Below are positions 27,492 to 37,048 of a stretch of DNA of 64,000 nt, in pieces. The notes under the pieces are model-generated. The model was not told the origin of the DNA. It worked only from the letters and a program-made list of their open reading frames with translations, and did not search any database. Source of the DNA: Pseudomonadota bacterium (GTDB lineage Bacteria > Pseudomonadota > Gammaproteobacteria > Burkholderiales > Gallionellaceae); NCBI GenBank assembly GCA_021848465.1, contig JAJZUP010000004.1, positions 62,001-126,000 on the forward strand, read 5' to 3'. The position numbers were made by a program, and so were the translations under genes. The number at the start of each line of letters is the position of its first letter. The first letter of the stretch is position 1.

Positions 27492-27501
27492 TTCTGACGA
27501 A

Positions 27502-27729
27502 ATGCGCCGTCTGCATTGGCGTTGCCGGCGCGGTTTGCTGGAGCTGGACATCGTGCTGGGGCGTTTTGTCGAGGGGGGCTATGCGGAGCTGGATCAAGGG
27601 CAACTCGCAGCGCTGGATGCGTTATTGGATATGCCGGACACGGTGCTGTGGGATATGATAACGGGCAAGGAGGCGCCGCCGCAGGATGCGCAGCAGCAAA
27701 ACCTGCTGGAACGGCTCAGGGCAGCCTGA
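27502..27729 (+). CDS. sdhE: FAD assembly factor SdhE
   Basis: 75 residues from the ATG at 27502. A TTG at 27430 would add residues encoded by the intergenic repeat, so it is rejected. The N-terminal motif RRG-x-x-E (RRGLLELD, residues 9-16) is the SdhE signature needed for covalent flavinylation of SdhA. The rest matches the small helical bundle ([18 protein letters not shown]). Slightly shorter than the E. coli protein (88 residues). It lies where expected between sdhB and gltA. Confidence 0.85.
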   Translation: MRRLHWRCRRGLLELDIVLGRFVEGGYAELDQGQLAALDALLDMPDTVLWDMITGKEAPPQDAQQQNLLERLRAA

Positions 27730-27755
27730 ATAAGATAAATAAACAAGGGAAATAC

Positions 27756-29042
27756 ATGGAAAAGCAACGCACCGCAATATTGACACTGGATGATGGCCGC
27801 AGCCTGGAACTCCCGATCCTGTCGGGCTCGCTGGGGCCGGATGTGGTCGATATGCGCGGATTGAGCAAGCTGGGGATGTTTACCTACGACCCGGCTTTCA
27901 TGGCAACGGCGAGCTGCACTTCCGGCATCACCTTTATTGATGGGGATAAAGGTCTGCTGTATTACCGCGGTTACCCGATCGAACAGTTGGCGGAGAAGTC
28001 AGACTTCCTGGAGGTTTGCTACCTGCTGTTGAACGGCGAGCTGCCGAATGCGCAGCAGAAGGCCGACTTCAGCTACAAGGTGACCATGCACACCATGGTG
28101 CACGACCAGCTGGCCCGCTTCTACAACGGTTTCCGCCGCGACGCGCACCCGATGGCGGTGATGGTCGGCGTGGTCGGGGCACTGTCCGCGTTCTACCACG
28201 ACTCTCTCGACATCAATAACCCGGAGCATCGCGAGACTTCCGCGCTGCGCCTGATTGCCAAGGTGCCGAACATTGCGGCGATGGCCTACAAGTACAACAC
28301 CGGTTATCCGTTCATGTTCCCGCAGAACAAATTCGGCTACGTCGAGAATTTCATGTACATGATGTTCGGTACGCCGTGCGAGGAGTATGTGCCGAACCCG
28401 GTGCTGGTGCGCGCGCTGGAGCGCATTTTCATCCTGCATGCCGACCATGAGCAAAACGCTTCCACTTCAACCGTGCGCCTGGCCGGTTCGAGCGGGGCCA
28501 ACCCGTTTGCCTGCGTGGCATCGGGCATCGCGGCGCTGTGGGGGCCGGCACACGGCGGTGCCAACGAGGCAGCGCTGAAGATGCTGGAGGAGATCGGCGA
28601 TGCGTCGCGCGTGAAGGAATACGTGGCGGGCGTGAAGGACAAGAAATACCGCCTGATGGGCTTTGGCCACCGCGTTTACAAGAACATGGACCCGCGCGCC
28701 AGCGTGATGCGCCAGACCTGTTACGAGGTGCTGAAAGAGCTCAAGCTGGAGAACAACAAGCTGTTCGAGCTGGCGCTGGAACTGGAGCGCACGGCCTTGA
28801 GCGATCCGTATTTTGTTGAGCGCAAACTCTATCCGAACGTGGACTTCTATTCCGGCATCGTACTGCGCGCGCTGGGTATCCCGACCAACATGTTCACGGT
28901 GATCTTCGCGCTGGCGCGCACCATCGGCTGGGTGTCGCAATGGAACGAGATGGTGGGCGATGCCGAGCAGAAAATCGGCCGCCCGCGCCAGTTGTACCGC
29001 GGTGCGGCGAAGCGCGATTTCGTACCGCTGGATAGGCGCTAG
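27756..29042 (+). CDS. gltA: Citrate synthase (type II)
   Basis: 428 residues from the ATG at 27756 (AGGGA upstream). It condenses acetyl-CoA and oxaloacetate to citrate. The N-terminal domain typical of Gram-negative hexameric enzymes is present. Catalytic regions are [10 protein letters not shown] (first active-site His), [13 protein letters not shown] (second His plus CoA/citrate Arg) and [15 protein letters not shown] (catalytic Asp). 26 bp after sdhE and 23 bp before sucA, so co-transcribed. Confidence 0.97.
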   Translation: MEKQRTAILTLDDGRSLELPILSGSLGPDVVDMRGLSKLGMFTYDPAFMATASCTSGITFIDGDKGLLYYRGYPIEQLAEKSDFLEVCYLLLNGELPNAQQKADFSYKVTMHTMVHDQLARFYNGFRRDAHPMAVMVGVVGALSAFYHDSLDINNPEHRETSALRLIAKVPNIAAMAYKYNTGYPFMFPQNKFGYVENFMYMMFGTPCEEYVPNPVLVRALERIFILHADHEQNASTSTVRLAGSSGANPFACVASGIAALWGPAHGGANEAALKMLEEIGDASRVKEYVAGVKDKKYRLMGFGHRVYKNMDPRASVMRQTCYEVLKELKLENNKLFELALELERTALSDPYFVERKLYPNVDFYSGIVLRALGIPTNMFTVIFALARTIGWVSQWNEMVGDAEQKIGRPRQLYRGAAKRDFVPLDRR

Positions 29043-29065
29043 ACGGCAGGCCAACAGGGGCAACC

Positions 29066-31939
29066 TTGAACGAACCGGTGAATTTCCTCAAGCAGATGCA
29101 GGACAGTTCGATGCTGTTCGGCGCCAACAATGTTTTTGTGGAAGGGCTGTACGAGGATTTCCTGCGCAATCCCGCCGCGGTGCCCGACGAATGGCGTGAG
29201 TACTTCGAACGCATGGTCGCCGGGGCCAAGGCGCCGGATGTTGCACATAGCGCTGTACAGCGCAGCTTTGCGGCACTGCCGACCCAGTCCGTTCCCGCAG
29301 TTGTCCAGTCCGATGCGGACCGCAAGCAGGCCTCCGTCCTGCAGTTGATCAATGCCCATCGTTTCCTGGGTGTGCGGATTGCCGACCTGGACCCATTGCG
29401 ACGGCACGCAAAGCCGCAGATCGCCGAACTTAACCCGGCCTATTACAGCCTGGACGAGTCCGATATGGACACCACCTTCAACACCGGCTCGCTGGTGGGC
29501 GGGGCGCGCATGACGTTGCGCGAGATCATGCAGCGCCTGCGGCGCATCTATTGCGGCAGCGTGGGTGCCGAATACATGTACATCAGCGACATTGCCCAGA
29601 AGCGCTGGATTCAGGCGCGACTGGAGGGGCCGGACGGTGAGCCGAAGTATTCCGCTGAAGCCAGGCGGCGGATCCTGGAGCGCCTGACGGCTGCCGAAGG
29701 GCTGGAGCGTTACCTGCATACCAAGTATGTCGGCCAGAAACGCTTCTCGCTGGAGGGCGGCGAAACCCTGATTCCGTTGCTGCATCACCTGCTGCAGCGG
29801 GCCGGCGAGCAAGGCGTGAAGGAAACCGTGATCGGCATGGCGCATCGCGGCCGCCTGAATGTGCTGGTGAACACGCTGGGCAAACTGCCCAAGGTGCTGT
29901 TCGCCGAGTTCGAGGGTATCCATCACGAACACCTGACCTCCGGCGACGTGAAATACCACCAGGGTTTTTCGTCGGATATTGCGACACCGGGCGGTGCGAT
30001 GCACGTCACGCTGGCTTTCAACCCGTCGCACCTGGAAATCGTCAATCCGGTGGTGGAGGGCTCGGTGCGCGCGCGCCAGCACCGTCGCCACGACCACGAT
30101 GGTCGCCAGGTGTTGCCGGTGCTGCTGCACGGCGATGCGGCGCTGGCCGGACAAGGGGTCAACCAGGAAACCTTCAACCTGTCGCAGACGCGCGGTTACC
30201 GCACCGGCGGCACCGTGCATGTCGTCATCAACAACCAGATCGGCTTTACCACTTCCGATGCGCGCGATGCCCGCTCGTCGCTGTATTGCACCGATGTCGC
30301 GAAAATGATCGAGGCGCCGATCTTCCATGTGAACGCTGACAACCCCGAGGCCGTGCTGATGATCACCGAACTGGCGCTGGATTTCCGCATGCAGTTCGGC
30401 AAGGATGTGGTCATCGACCTGGTGTGTTTCCGCAAGCTCGGGCATAACGAGCAGGACGAGCCGCTGGTCACCCAGCCGTTCATGTACCGCTACATCAATC
30501 AGCATCCCGGCATGCGTGCGCTGTATGCCCAGAAACTGGTCGAGCAGGGTGTGATCAGTGTCGACGAGCCAGACGCCATGGTCGCTGCCTACCGCAAGGC
30601 GCTGGATGAGGGGCGGGAGCCGTTGCAATTGACTGTGGAGGCACAGCACGAATTTGCCACCAGTTGGGCCAAATTCAAACAGGATATGGCCTGGACTACG
30701 CCTGTCGATACGGCGGTTCCGCGCGCGCGCCTGCAACAGCTTGCCGAGCGCCTGACCACGATTCCGGAAAACTTCAAACTGCATTCGCGTGTCGAGAAAA
30801 TTATCTCCGACCGCGCGGCAATGGGGCGCGGCGAAATGCCGCTGGACTGGGGTATGGCGGAAAATCTTGCCTATGCCAGCCTGGTTACCGAAGGTTATCC
30901 CGTACGTCTGTCCGGCGAGGACTGCGGGCGCGGCACGTTCTTTCACCGTCATGCGGTGCTGCATGACCAGAATCGCGTGCAGTTCGACCAGGGCTACCAT
31001 GTGCCGTTGCGCAATATTGCAGCGGATCAGGCGGATTTCATCGTGATCGACTCGATCCTGTCGGAAGAGGCCGTGCTGGCATTCGAATATGGCTATGCCA
31101 CGGCCGAGCCGGATACGCTGACCGTCTGGGAGGCGCAATTCGGCGACTTCGCCAATGGCGCCCAGGTGGTGATCGACCAGTTCATCACCTCGGGCGAAGC
31201 CAAATGGGGGCGCTTGTGCGGGCTGACCATGCTGCTGCCGCACGGCTACGAAGGGCAGGGGCCGGAACACTCTTCGGCACGGGTAGAGCGCTATTTGCAA
31301 ATGTGCGCTGACTACAACATCCAGGTCTGCATCCCGTCGAGTTCGGCGCAAATTTTCCATTTGTTGCGACGCCAGATGTTGCGCCCGTTGCGCAAGCCGC
31401 TGGTCGTGTTCACGCCGAAGAGCTTGTTGCGCAGCAAGGACGCAACGGCGACGCTGGACGAGCTGGCGCATGGGCGCTTCCGGCCGGTTATCGGCGAAGT
31501 GGATGCGCTGGCGGCCGCCAGGGTGCGGCGCATCGTTGCATGCAGCGGCAAGGTCTACTACGACCTGCTGAAGGCGCGGCGCGAGCGCAACATCGACGAC
31601 ATGGTCATCATCCGGTTGGAGCAGCTCTATCCGTTCCCGCATGACGACTTCACTGCTCAGATCGAGGCCTACCCGAATGCGACGGAAGTCGTGTGGTGCC
31701 AGGAGGAGCCCGGCAACCAGGGGGCCTGGCACCGTATCCAGCATTACCTGCTGCGCCACATGCGCGCCGGCATGAGGCTGGGTTACGCGCTGCGGCCTTC
31801 ATCGGCTTCGCCAGCCGCAGGCTATTTGGCCGTTCACAACGAACAGCAGAAGGCGGTGATCGAGGCCGCGTTCCGTCCCGATCTGGAAATCAAGAATAAT
31901 CCGCGTGACCGCCAGCATGAGCTGCGTTCGGTTCAGTGA
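29066..31939 (+). CDS. sucA: 2-oxoglutarate dehydrogenase E1 component
   Basis: 957 residues from a TTG at 29066 with CAGGGG upstream. It is the thiamine diphosphate-dependent dehydrogenase that decarboxylates 2-oxoglutarate and loads the SucB lipoyl group. Visible features: the N-terminal SucB-contact segment (NNVFVEGLYEDFLRNPAAVPDEW), GMAHRGRLNVLVN, GTVHVVINNQIGFTTSDARD with the ThDP/Mg region, CFRKLGHNEQDEP, and the C-terminal transketolase half (LLPHGYEGQGPEHSSARVER). Full length. Confidence 0.97.
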   Translation: MNEPVNFLKQMQDSSMLFGANNVFVEGLYEDFLRNPAAVPDEWREYFERMVAGAKAPDVAHSAVQRSFAALPTQSVPAVVQSDADRKQASVLQLINAHRFLGVRIADLDPLRRHAKPQIAELNPAYYSLDESDMDTTFNTGSLVGGARMTLREIMQRLRRIYCGSVGAEYMYISDIAQKRWIQARLEGPDGEPKYSAEARRRILERLTAAEGLERYLHTKYVGQKRFSLEGGETLIPLLHHLLQRAGEQGVKETVIGMAHRGRLNVLVNTLGKLPKVLFAEFEGIHHEHLTSGDVKYHQGFSSDIATPGGAMHVTLAFNPSHLEIVNPVVEGSVRARQHRRHDHDGRQVLPVLLHGDAALAGQGVNQETFNLSQTRGYRTGGTVHVVINNQIGFTTSDARDARSSLYCTDVAKMIEAPIFHVNADNPEAVLMITELALDFRMQFGKDVVIDLVCFRKLGHNEQDEPLVTQPFMYRYINQHPGMRALYAQKLVEQGVISVDEPDAMVAAYRKALDEGREPLQLTVEAQHEFATSWAKFKQDMAWTTPVDTAVPRARLQQLAERLTTIPENFKLHSRVEKIISDRAAMGRGEMPLDWGMAENLAYASLVTEGYPVRLSGEDCGRGTFFHRHAVLHDQNRVQFDQGYHVPLRNIAADQADFIVIDSILSEEAVLAFEYGYATAEPDTLTVWEAQFGDFANGAQVVIDQFITSGEAKWGRLCGLTMLLPHGYEGQGPEHSSARVERYLQMCADYNIQVCIPSSSAQIFHLLRRQMLRPLRKPLVVFTPKSLLRSKDATATLDELAHGRFRPVIGEVDALAAARVRRIVACSGKVYYDLLKARRERNIDDMVIIRLEQLYPFPHDDFTAQIEAYPNATEVVWCQEEPGNQGAWHRIQHYLLRHMRAGMRLGYALRPSSASPAAGYLAVHNEQQKAVIEAAFRPDLEIKNNPRDRQHELRSVQ

Positions 31940-31957
31940 CATGTAGAGGGAGTGCCC

Positions 31958-33103
31958 ATGAAAGTCGAAGTCAAAATCCCGCAGCTTTCCGAATCCGTTA
32001 CCGAGGCAACGCTGCTGAGCTGGCACAAGCAGGCGGGCGAGGCGATCAGCGAAGGCGAAAACCTGATTGATATAGAGACCGACAAGGTGGTGCTGGAACT
32101 GCCTGCGGTCAAGAGCGGTGTGCTCAGCCGGATCATCAAGGGGGAAGGCAGCAAGGTGGTCAGCGGTGAAGTGATCGCCGAAATCGATACCGACGCGGTC
32201 GCCAGCGCGCTTGCGGCGGCAGCGGCCGTGCCCAATGCGGCATCACCGTCAGTACGCAAGCTGGCGCACGAGCATGATGTCGATGTGACGCAATTGCAGG
32301 GCAGCGGCAAACATGGACAGGTGACGCGCGAAGACGTGTTGCAGGCGTTGCAGGACAATGCGCCCGCACCCCAAGCGCAGCCAGTGGTGGCGCCGAGCGG
32401 AAACCGTCCCGAGCAGCGCGTGCCGATGACGCGCATCCGTCAGCGCATTGCCGAGCGCCTGTTGCAATCGCAGGCCAATGCCGCGATCCTGACCACGTTC
32501 AATGAAGTGAACATGCAGCCGGTGATCGACTTGCGCAACAAGTACAAGGACGCGTTCGAAAAGAAGCACGGCGTGAAGCTGGGCTTCTCCTCGTTCTTCG
32601 TGAAAGCCGCCGTGCATGCGTTGCAGAAGTTTCCCATCGTGAATGCGTCGGTGGATGGCAGCGACATCATCTACCACGGTTATTTCGACATCGGTATGGC
32701 GATCGGCAGCGAGCGCGGGCTGGTGGTGCCGATCATTCGCGATGCGGACAAGCTGTCGTTTGCCGAGATCGAGAAACGCATCGCCGATTTTGCGGCGCGG
32801 GCGAAAGACGGCAAGCTCGGCATGGAGGAACTGGCCGGGGGCACGTTCTCCATTACCAATGGCGGCGTGTTCGGCTCGATGCTGTCCACGCCCATCATCA
32901 ATCCGCCGCAAAGCGCGATCCTCGGCATCCACGCCACCAAGGACCGGCCGGTGGCCGAGAACGGTCAGGTCGTGATCCGTCCGATGAATTACCTGGCCTT
33001 GTCTTATGACCACCGCATCATCGACGGGCGCGAGGCGGTGCAGTTCCTCGTCGCCATCAAGGAGGCGCTGGAATACCCGGGGCGCGTGCTGCTGGACCTG
33101 TGA
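31958..33103 (+). CDS. sucB: Dihydrolipoyl succinyltransferase (2-oxoglutarate dehydrogenase E2)
   Basis: 381 residues from the ATG at 31958 (GAGGGAG upstream); a GTG two codons earlier is less likely. The lipoyl domain has Lys43 in ETDKVVLE. An alanine-rich linker leads to the E1/E3-binding domain (about 105-140, [20 protein letters not shown]), and the catalytic domain carries [14 protein letters not shown] with the His/Asp pair. It passes succinyl to CoA. No lpd (E3) gene follows; the next gene is an acuI-like reductase, so E3 must come from elsewhere in the genome. Confidence 0.96.
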   Translation: MKVEVKIPQLSESVTEATLLSWHKQAGEAISEGENLIDIETDKVVLELPAVKSGVLSRIIKGEGSKVVSGEVIAEIDTDAVASALAAAAAVPNAASPSVRKLAHEHDVDVTQLQGSGKHGQVTREDVLQALQDNAPAPQAQPVVAPSGNRPEQRVPMTRIRQRIAERLLQSQANAAILTTFNEVNMQPVIDLRNKYKDAFEKKHGVKLGFSSFFVKAAVHALQKFPIVNASVDGSDIIYHGYFDIGMAIGSERGLVVPIIRDADKLSFAEIEKRIADFAARAKDGKLGMEELAGGTFSITNGGVFGSMLSTPIINPPQSAILGIHATKDRPVAENGQVVIRPMNYLALSYDHRIIDGREAVQFLVAIKEALEYPGRVLLDL

Positions 33104-34104
33104 TGAGCCGCTTCCGCGCGTTCCGCATCTACGAGGTTGAGGGGCGGGTGGTCGGCCGTTTCGTGGAGCTTGGCCTGGACGATCTCGATCCCGGCGAAGT
33201 CGTGATCCGCACGCATTATTCCAGTGTGAACTACAAGGATGCATTGGCGGCCACCGGGGCTGGACGGATCATACGCCGCTATCCCTGCGTCGGCGGGATC
33301 GATGTCGCGGGCGAGGTTGAGGTGTCTGCCGATGCCCGTTTCCGGCCCGGCGATGAGGTACTGGTAACCGGTTATGACATGGGCGTGGCGCATGACGGCG
33401 GCTATGCCGAATATGTGCGCGTGCCTGCCAACTGGGTGGTGCCGCTGCCGGTCAACCTGTCCTTGTTCGATGCCATGGCTTTGGGAACCGCCGGGTTCAC
33501 GGCGGCGTTGGCTATCCACCGGCTGGAGCAAAATGAATTGTCGCCGGACAAGGGCAAAGTGCTGGTTACCGGCGCGAGCGGCGGCGTGGGCAGCCTGGCC
33601 ATCATGATGCTTGCGCAACTCGGGTATCACGTCGTGGCGCTCACCGGCAAAGCGGAGCAGCAGGACTACCTGAAGGCGCTGGGCGCACGCGAGATCCTGC
33701 TGCGCAGCACGCTGGAGCTGGACAGTCAGCGTCCGCTCGAGAAAGCGCAATGGGCCGGGGCGCTCGATGCCGTGGGCGGCAATGTGCTGGCCTGGCTGAC
33801 ACGTACCGTACAGCAGGATGGTGCAATCGCCAGCTATGGCAATGCTGCAGGGATCGAGTTGCATACCACGGTGTTTCCTTTCATCCTGCGCGGGGTCAAG
33901 CTGCTGGGCGTGGATTCCGCTGCAACGCAAATGTCCTTGCGAAAGCAGGTGTGGCAGCGATTGGCAGGGGCGCTGTATCCTCAGGGGCTGGAAAGGATTG
34001 TGCAGACCGTGCCATTCGATGCGCTGCCCGGAGCATTCGGGAAAATGCTGCACGGCGGTGCGCATGGACGCACTGTGGTGGATTTCCCCGCCGGGAAGAA
34101 ATAA
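33103..34104 (+). CDS. acuI: AcuI/YhdH-type acrylyl-CoA or quinone oxidoreductase (MDR family)
   Basis: 333 residues from the ATG at 33103, which shares a base with the sucB stop (TGATG). Medium-chain reductase without the catalytic Zn cysteines. It has HYSSVNYKDALAATG, GIDVAGEV, GTAGFTAALAI and the NADPH-binding ASGGVGSLAIMMLAQLGY, all typical of the YhdH/AcuI group that reduces acrylyl-CoA to propionyl-CoA. Symbol given by family only. Coupling to sucB is unusual, and its role beside the 2-oxoglutarate complex is unclear. Confidence 0.85.
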   Translation: MSRFRAFRIYEVEGRVVGRFVELGLDDLDPGEVVIRTHYSSVNYKDALAATGAGRIIRRYPCVGGIDVAGEVEVSADARFRPGDEVLVTGYDMGVAHDGGYAEYVRVPANWVVPLPVNLSLFDAMALGTAGFTAALAIHRLEQNELSPDKGKVLVTGASGGVGSLAIMMLAQLGYHVVALTGKAEQQDYLKALGAREILLRSTLELDSQRPLEKAQWAGALDAVGGNVLAWLTRTVQQDGAIASYGNAAGIELHTTVFPFILRGVKLLGVDSAATQMSLRKQVWQRLAGALYPQGLERIVQTVPFDALPGAFGKMLHGGAHGRTVVDFPAGKK

Positions 34105-34107
34105 GTC

Positions 34108-34120
34108 GGTGCTATAATGC
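34108..34120 (+). promoter_or_regulatory. Extended -10 promoter for tRNA-Leu
   Basis: TGCTATAAT (TATAAT at 34113-34118 with TG one base before it) lies 18 bp upstream of the tRNA 5' end. No clear -35 box is seen at 17 bp, as is common for extended -10 promoters. Confidence 0.65.
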
Positions 34121-34136
34121 GCGCCCTTCGCAGCAT

Positions 34137-34221
34137 GCCCCGGTGGCGGAATTGGTAGACGCACTGGATTTAGGTTCCAGCGCCGCAAGGTGTGGAAGTT
34201 CGAGTCTTCTCCGGGGCACCA
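34137..34221 (+). tRNA. tRNA-Leu (anticodon UAG)
   Basis: 85 nt. The acceptor stem GCCCCGG pairs with CCGGGGC at the 3' end, with encoded CCA (34219-34221). D arm GGCGGAATTGGTAGACGC; anticodon stem CTGGA/TCCAG around TTTAGGT gives anticodon TAG; long variable arm as in class II leucine tRNAs; T arm GTTCGAGTC. It lies between acuI and the MASE1 cyclase. Confidence 0.96.
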
Positions 34222-34439
34222 TCCGTAAATCACATCACTGAATTTTTCGGGAAGCATGACTTCGCCGTTCCGGCGAGTTTATGCGGCTGAATTGGCAATG
34301 GGTTTCCAGCCTCACATTTGTCGTCGTGCTCCAGGCCGTTAAGGTATGATTGCTGCTCAACATGATAGCCCTCATGCTCTGGCGGAGATATTGAAGGCAA
34401 TCATCCTCAGCTGTACCGACCATCGGGGGAACTGGATAA

Positions 34440-36974
34440 ATGTCAGCGCTAGCCGGGACTCAGAAGCCGGTTTCCGAGAAAATGATGGCTCTGATGGCAT
34501 ACTTGCTGTTGATGGTGGCCTATGTCGCCAGCGGCAAACTGGGCTTGATGCTGGCACTGCCACCCGGCTATGCAACCCCCTTGTTCCCTCCGGCAGGAAT
34601 TGCGATTGCGGCTGCTTTTGTCGGCGGCCGCAAGACGTTGCCATGGATATTTCTCGGCTCGCTGGTGCTCAATGTCTGGGTGGGCTATTCCGGCAACCAC
34701 AGGATTTCGCTCCTTGATGCCGAGGCAGCGCTGGTCATCGCCGTTGCCTCCATGCTGCAGGCGGCGCTGGCAGGTTGGGGGCTGCGGCGGTTAATCGGCC
34801 ATGCGGAGGCACTGAGCAACATCCGCAGCACCATCCTGTTCCTGCTGTTCACCCCACTTGCCTGTATAACCAGTGCAACATTTTCGGTGGGGGGGCTCTG
34901 GGCTTTGGGGATCATCGGTGTCGACCTCGCCACACAATGGTTTTCCTGGTGGTTTGGCGATGTCCTGGGTGTCGTTGTCATGTTTCCCGTTATGCTTGCG
35001 GTGCTTGGCGAGCCGCGCACGCCAAGCTTCAACCGGGCGCGCGCGATTGCCTTGCCTGTCCTGCTGGTACTGTTTACCGGTTTTCTTGTCGTGTATTTCT
35101 TGCAGCAGGCGGCGATCAACACCGCGCGCCATGCGCAGCAGGACGAGTTCGATTTCCAAGGCCGCGAAGCCGTGCTGCGCATCCAGCAACGCCTGGATTC
35201 CTATGCGCAGGTGCTGCGCGGAGCCCGCGGCTTATTTGTGGCATCGCAGCATGTGGAGCGCAAGGAATTCCGCGACTTCGTAACGTCGCTGGATTTGGAA
35301 AAACGTTATCCGGGCATACAGGGCATCGGCTTCTCGCTCATCATTCGTCCGGATGAGTTGGCCCGCCATATCGCGTCGGTGCGCAGCGAGGGTTTTCCAA
35401 GCTACACCCCGCACCCGTCGGGCGAGCGTGAACTGAATACTACGATCATCTACCTCGAGCCATTTTCCGGGCGCAACCTGCGCGCCTTCGGCTATGACAT
35501 GTTCTCGGAGCCGGTGCGGCGTGCGGCTATGGAACAGGCGCGCGATGAGGACCGCTCTGTCATGTCGGGCAAGGTCAAGCTGGTGCAGGAGACGGAACGG
35601 GATATACAGGCCGGCTTCCTGATGTATCTTCCGGTTTATCGCAGCGGCAAGCCGCATGCGACGTTGGCTGAACGCCGCGCCAATATCGCTGGGTGGGTGT
35701 ATGCGCCGTTCCGGATGAACGACCTGATGGATGGCATATTGGGCGAACAGGTGCACAACGTCGATCTGGAAATATTCGACGATGCAAGGGTGAGCGCCGA
35801 AACGCTGATGTACGACAGCCGCGCCGGTCAGCCGCATAACGGGAATCCGTTGTTTCACTACGCGAAGCTGATTGAGGCTAAAGGGCGCGCATGGATGATC
35901 GGCCTGCATTCCAGTCCGGCGTTTGAGGCCGACATCGATACCGGGCGCATCACGGACATCCGCGCCAGCGGATTTCTCATCAGTGTGTTGTTGGCGCTGG
36001 TGGTGTGGCAGCTGGCCAGCGGCCGCGCCAGGGCGCTCAAGCTGGCGCAGGACATTACCGGTGAATTGCGGCAAAGCGAGGAGCAGCTCAGGGAGGCGCA
36101 GCGCGTCGCTCATCTGGGCAGTTGGGAAGAGAATCTCGTGAGCCACCACCTGGTCTGGTCGGACGAGATGTATCACATCTTTGAGCGCGATCCCGCCTCA
36201 TTCCAGCCGTCTTATCCAGCTGTGCTGGACGCTATTCACCCGGACGACCGCGCGCTGGTGGACAATGCCTTCAGGGAATCCGTCGCCAGGCGTTCGCCAT
36301 GGAGCGTCGAACATCGCTTGCTGATGGAGGATGGTCGGGTCAAGTATGTGCGCGCCAATGGAGAGACCTCATACGATGCGCAGGCCCAGGCGCTGCGGGC
36401 TATTGGCGCGGTGCAGGACATCACCGAACAGAAACTGGCGCAGGAGCGTATTGAGCGCATGGCTCACTACGATATGCTGACCAAGTTGCCGAACCGCGCG
36501 TTGTTCTACGACCGCTTGCGCCAGGCTATCCACGTGGCCCGGCGCAATAAAATTGGGCTCACCTTGTTGTACATGGATCTGGACGGCTTCAAGGCGGTGA
36601 ACGATACCCTGGGGCACCATACCGGTGACTTGTTGTTGATCGGCGTGGCAGAGCGCCTGTCGGCTTGTGTGCGCGAGAGCGATACCGTAGCTCGCCTGGG
36701 CGGCGATGAGTTCACTGTTATCCTTAGCAGTATGCACAGGCTGGAGGATGTGGAGGCAGAGGCGCGGAAGATTATCCGGAGCATGTCCGCGCCTTTCGTT
36801 TTGGAGGGCTGCCAGGCAAGTGTCGGAGTCAGCATCGGTATCGCTCGTTACACCGAAGAGGCCGATAACGAAGACGATCTGGTCAGGCGTGCCGATGAGG
36901 CGATGTACGCCGCAAAATCAGCGGGGAAAAACACCTATCGCATTGCGGCAGCCGATCCGGGCGAATTTGCCTGA
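34440..36974 (+). CDS. Diguanylate cyclase MASE1-CHASE-PAS-GGDEF
   Basis: 844 residues. The MASE1 membrane domain (about 15-215) has multiple helices (PPGYATPLFPPAGIAIA and WFSWWFGDVLGVVVMFP are typical). A CHASE periplasmic domain (about 240-480, YPGIQGIGFSLIIRPDEL) is bounded by another helix (about 508-526). PAS spans about 545-665 and ends in DITEQK. GGDEF (about 675-840) has LGGDEF at 753-758 and an RxxD I-site (RESD) upstream, so it should be active and product-inhibited. It is a stand-alone gene after tRNA-Leu, convergent with the chemoreceptor at 37049. Confidence 0.92.
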   Translation: MSALAGTQKPVSEKMMALMAYLLLMVAYVASGKLGLMLALPPGYATPLFPPAGIAIAAAFVGGRKTLPWIFLGSLVLNVWVGYSGNHRISLLDAEAALVIAVASMLQAALAGWGLRRLIGHAEALSNIRSTILFLLFTPLACITSATFSVGGLWALGIIGVDLATQWFSWWFGDVLGVVVMFPVMLAVLGEPRTPSFNRARAIALPVLLVLFTGFLVVYFLQQAAINTARHAQQDEFDFQGREAVLRIQQRLDSYAQVLRGARGLFVASQHVERKEFRDFVTSLDLEKRYPGIQGIGFSLIIRPDELARHIASVRSEGFPSYTPHPSGERELNTTIIYLEPFSGRNLRAFGYDMFSEPVRRAAMEQARDEDRSVMSGKVKLVQETERDIQAGFLMYLPVYRSGKPHATLAERRANIAGWVYAPFRMNDLMDGILGEQVHNVDLEIFDDARVSAETLMYDSRAGQPHNGNPLFHYAKLIEAKGRAWMIGLHSSPAFEADIDTGRITDIRASGFLISVLLALVVWQLASGRARALKLAQDITGELRQSEEQLREAQRVAHLGSWEENLVSHHLVWSDEMYHIFERDPASFQPSYPAVLDAIHPDDRALVDNAFRESVARRSPWSVEHRLLMEDGRVKYVRANGETSYDAQAQALRAIGAVQDITEQKLAQERIERMAHYDMLTKLPNRALFYDRLRQAIHVARRNKIGLTLLYMDLDGFKAVNDTLGHHTGDLLLIGVAERLSACVRESDTVARLGGDEFTVILSSMHRLEDVEAEARKIIRSMSAPFVLEGCQASVGVSIGIARYTEEADNEDDLVRRADEAMYAAKSAGKNTYRIAAADPGEFA

Positions 36975-37048
36975 GTCGTTGCCAGGCAGCCTGTGGTGCG
37001 CTGGCGGGCAGGTAGCGGGGAGCGTCTTCGGTTGTGCCGCTGCACCCG

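Noticed and set aside
29039-31759. 906-residue minus-strand frame
   Set aside because: Exact antisense shadow of sucA; no recognisable domain.
34137-34221. tRNA-Leu as an integration (attB) site for an island
   Set aside because: No repeat of the tRNA 3' end and no integrase gene seen nearby; the sdh island is on the far side and has no such repeats.
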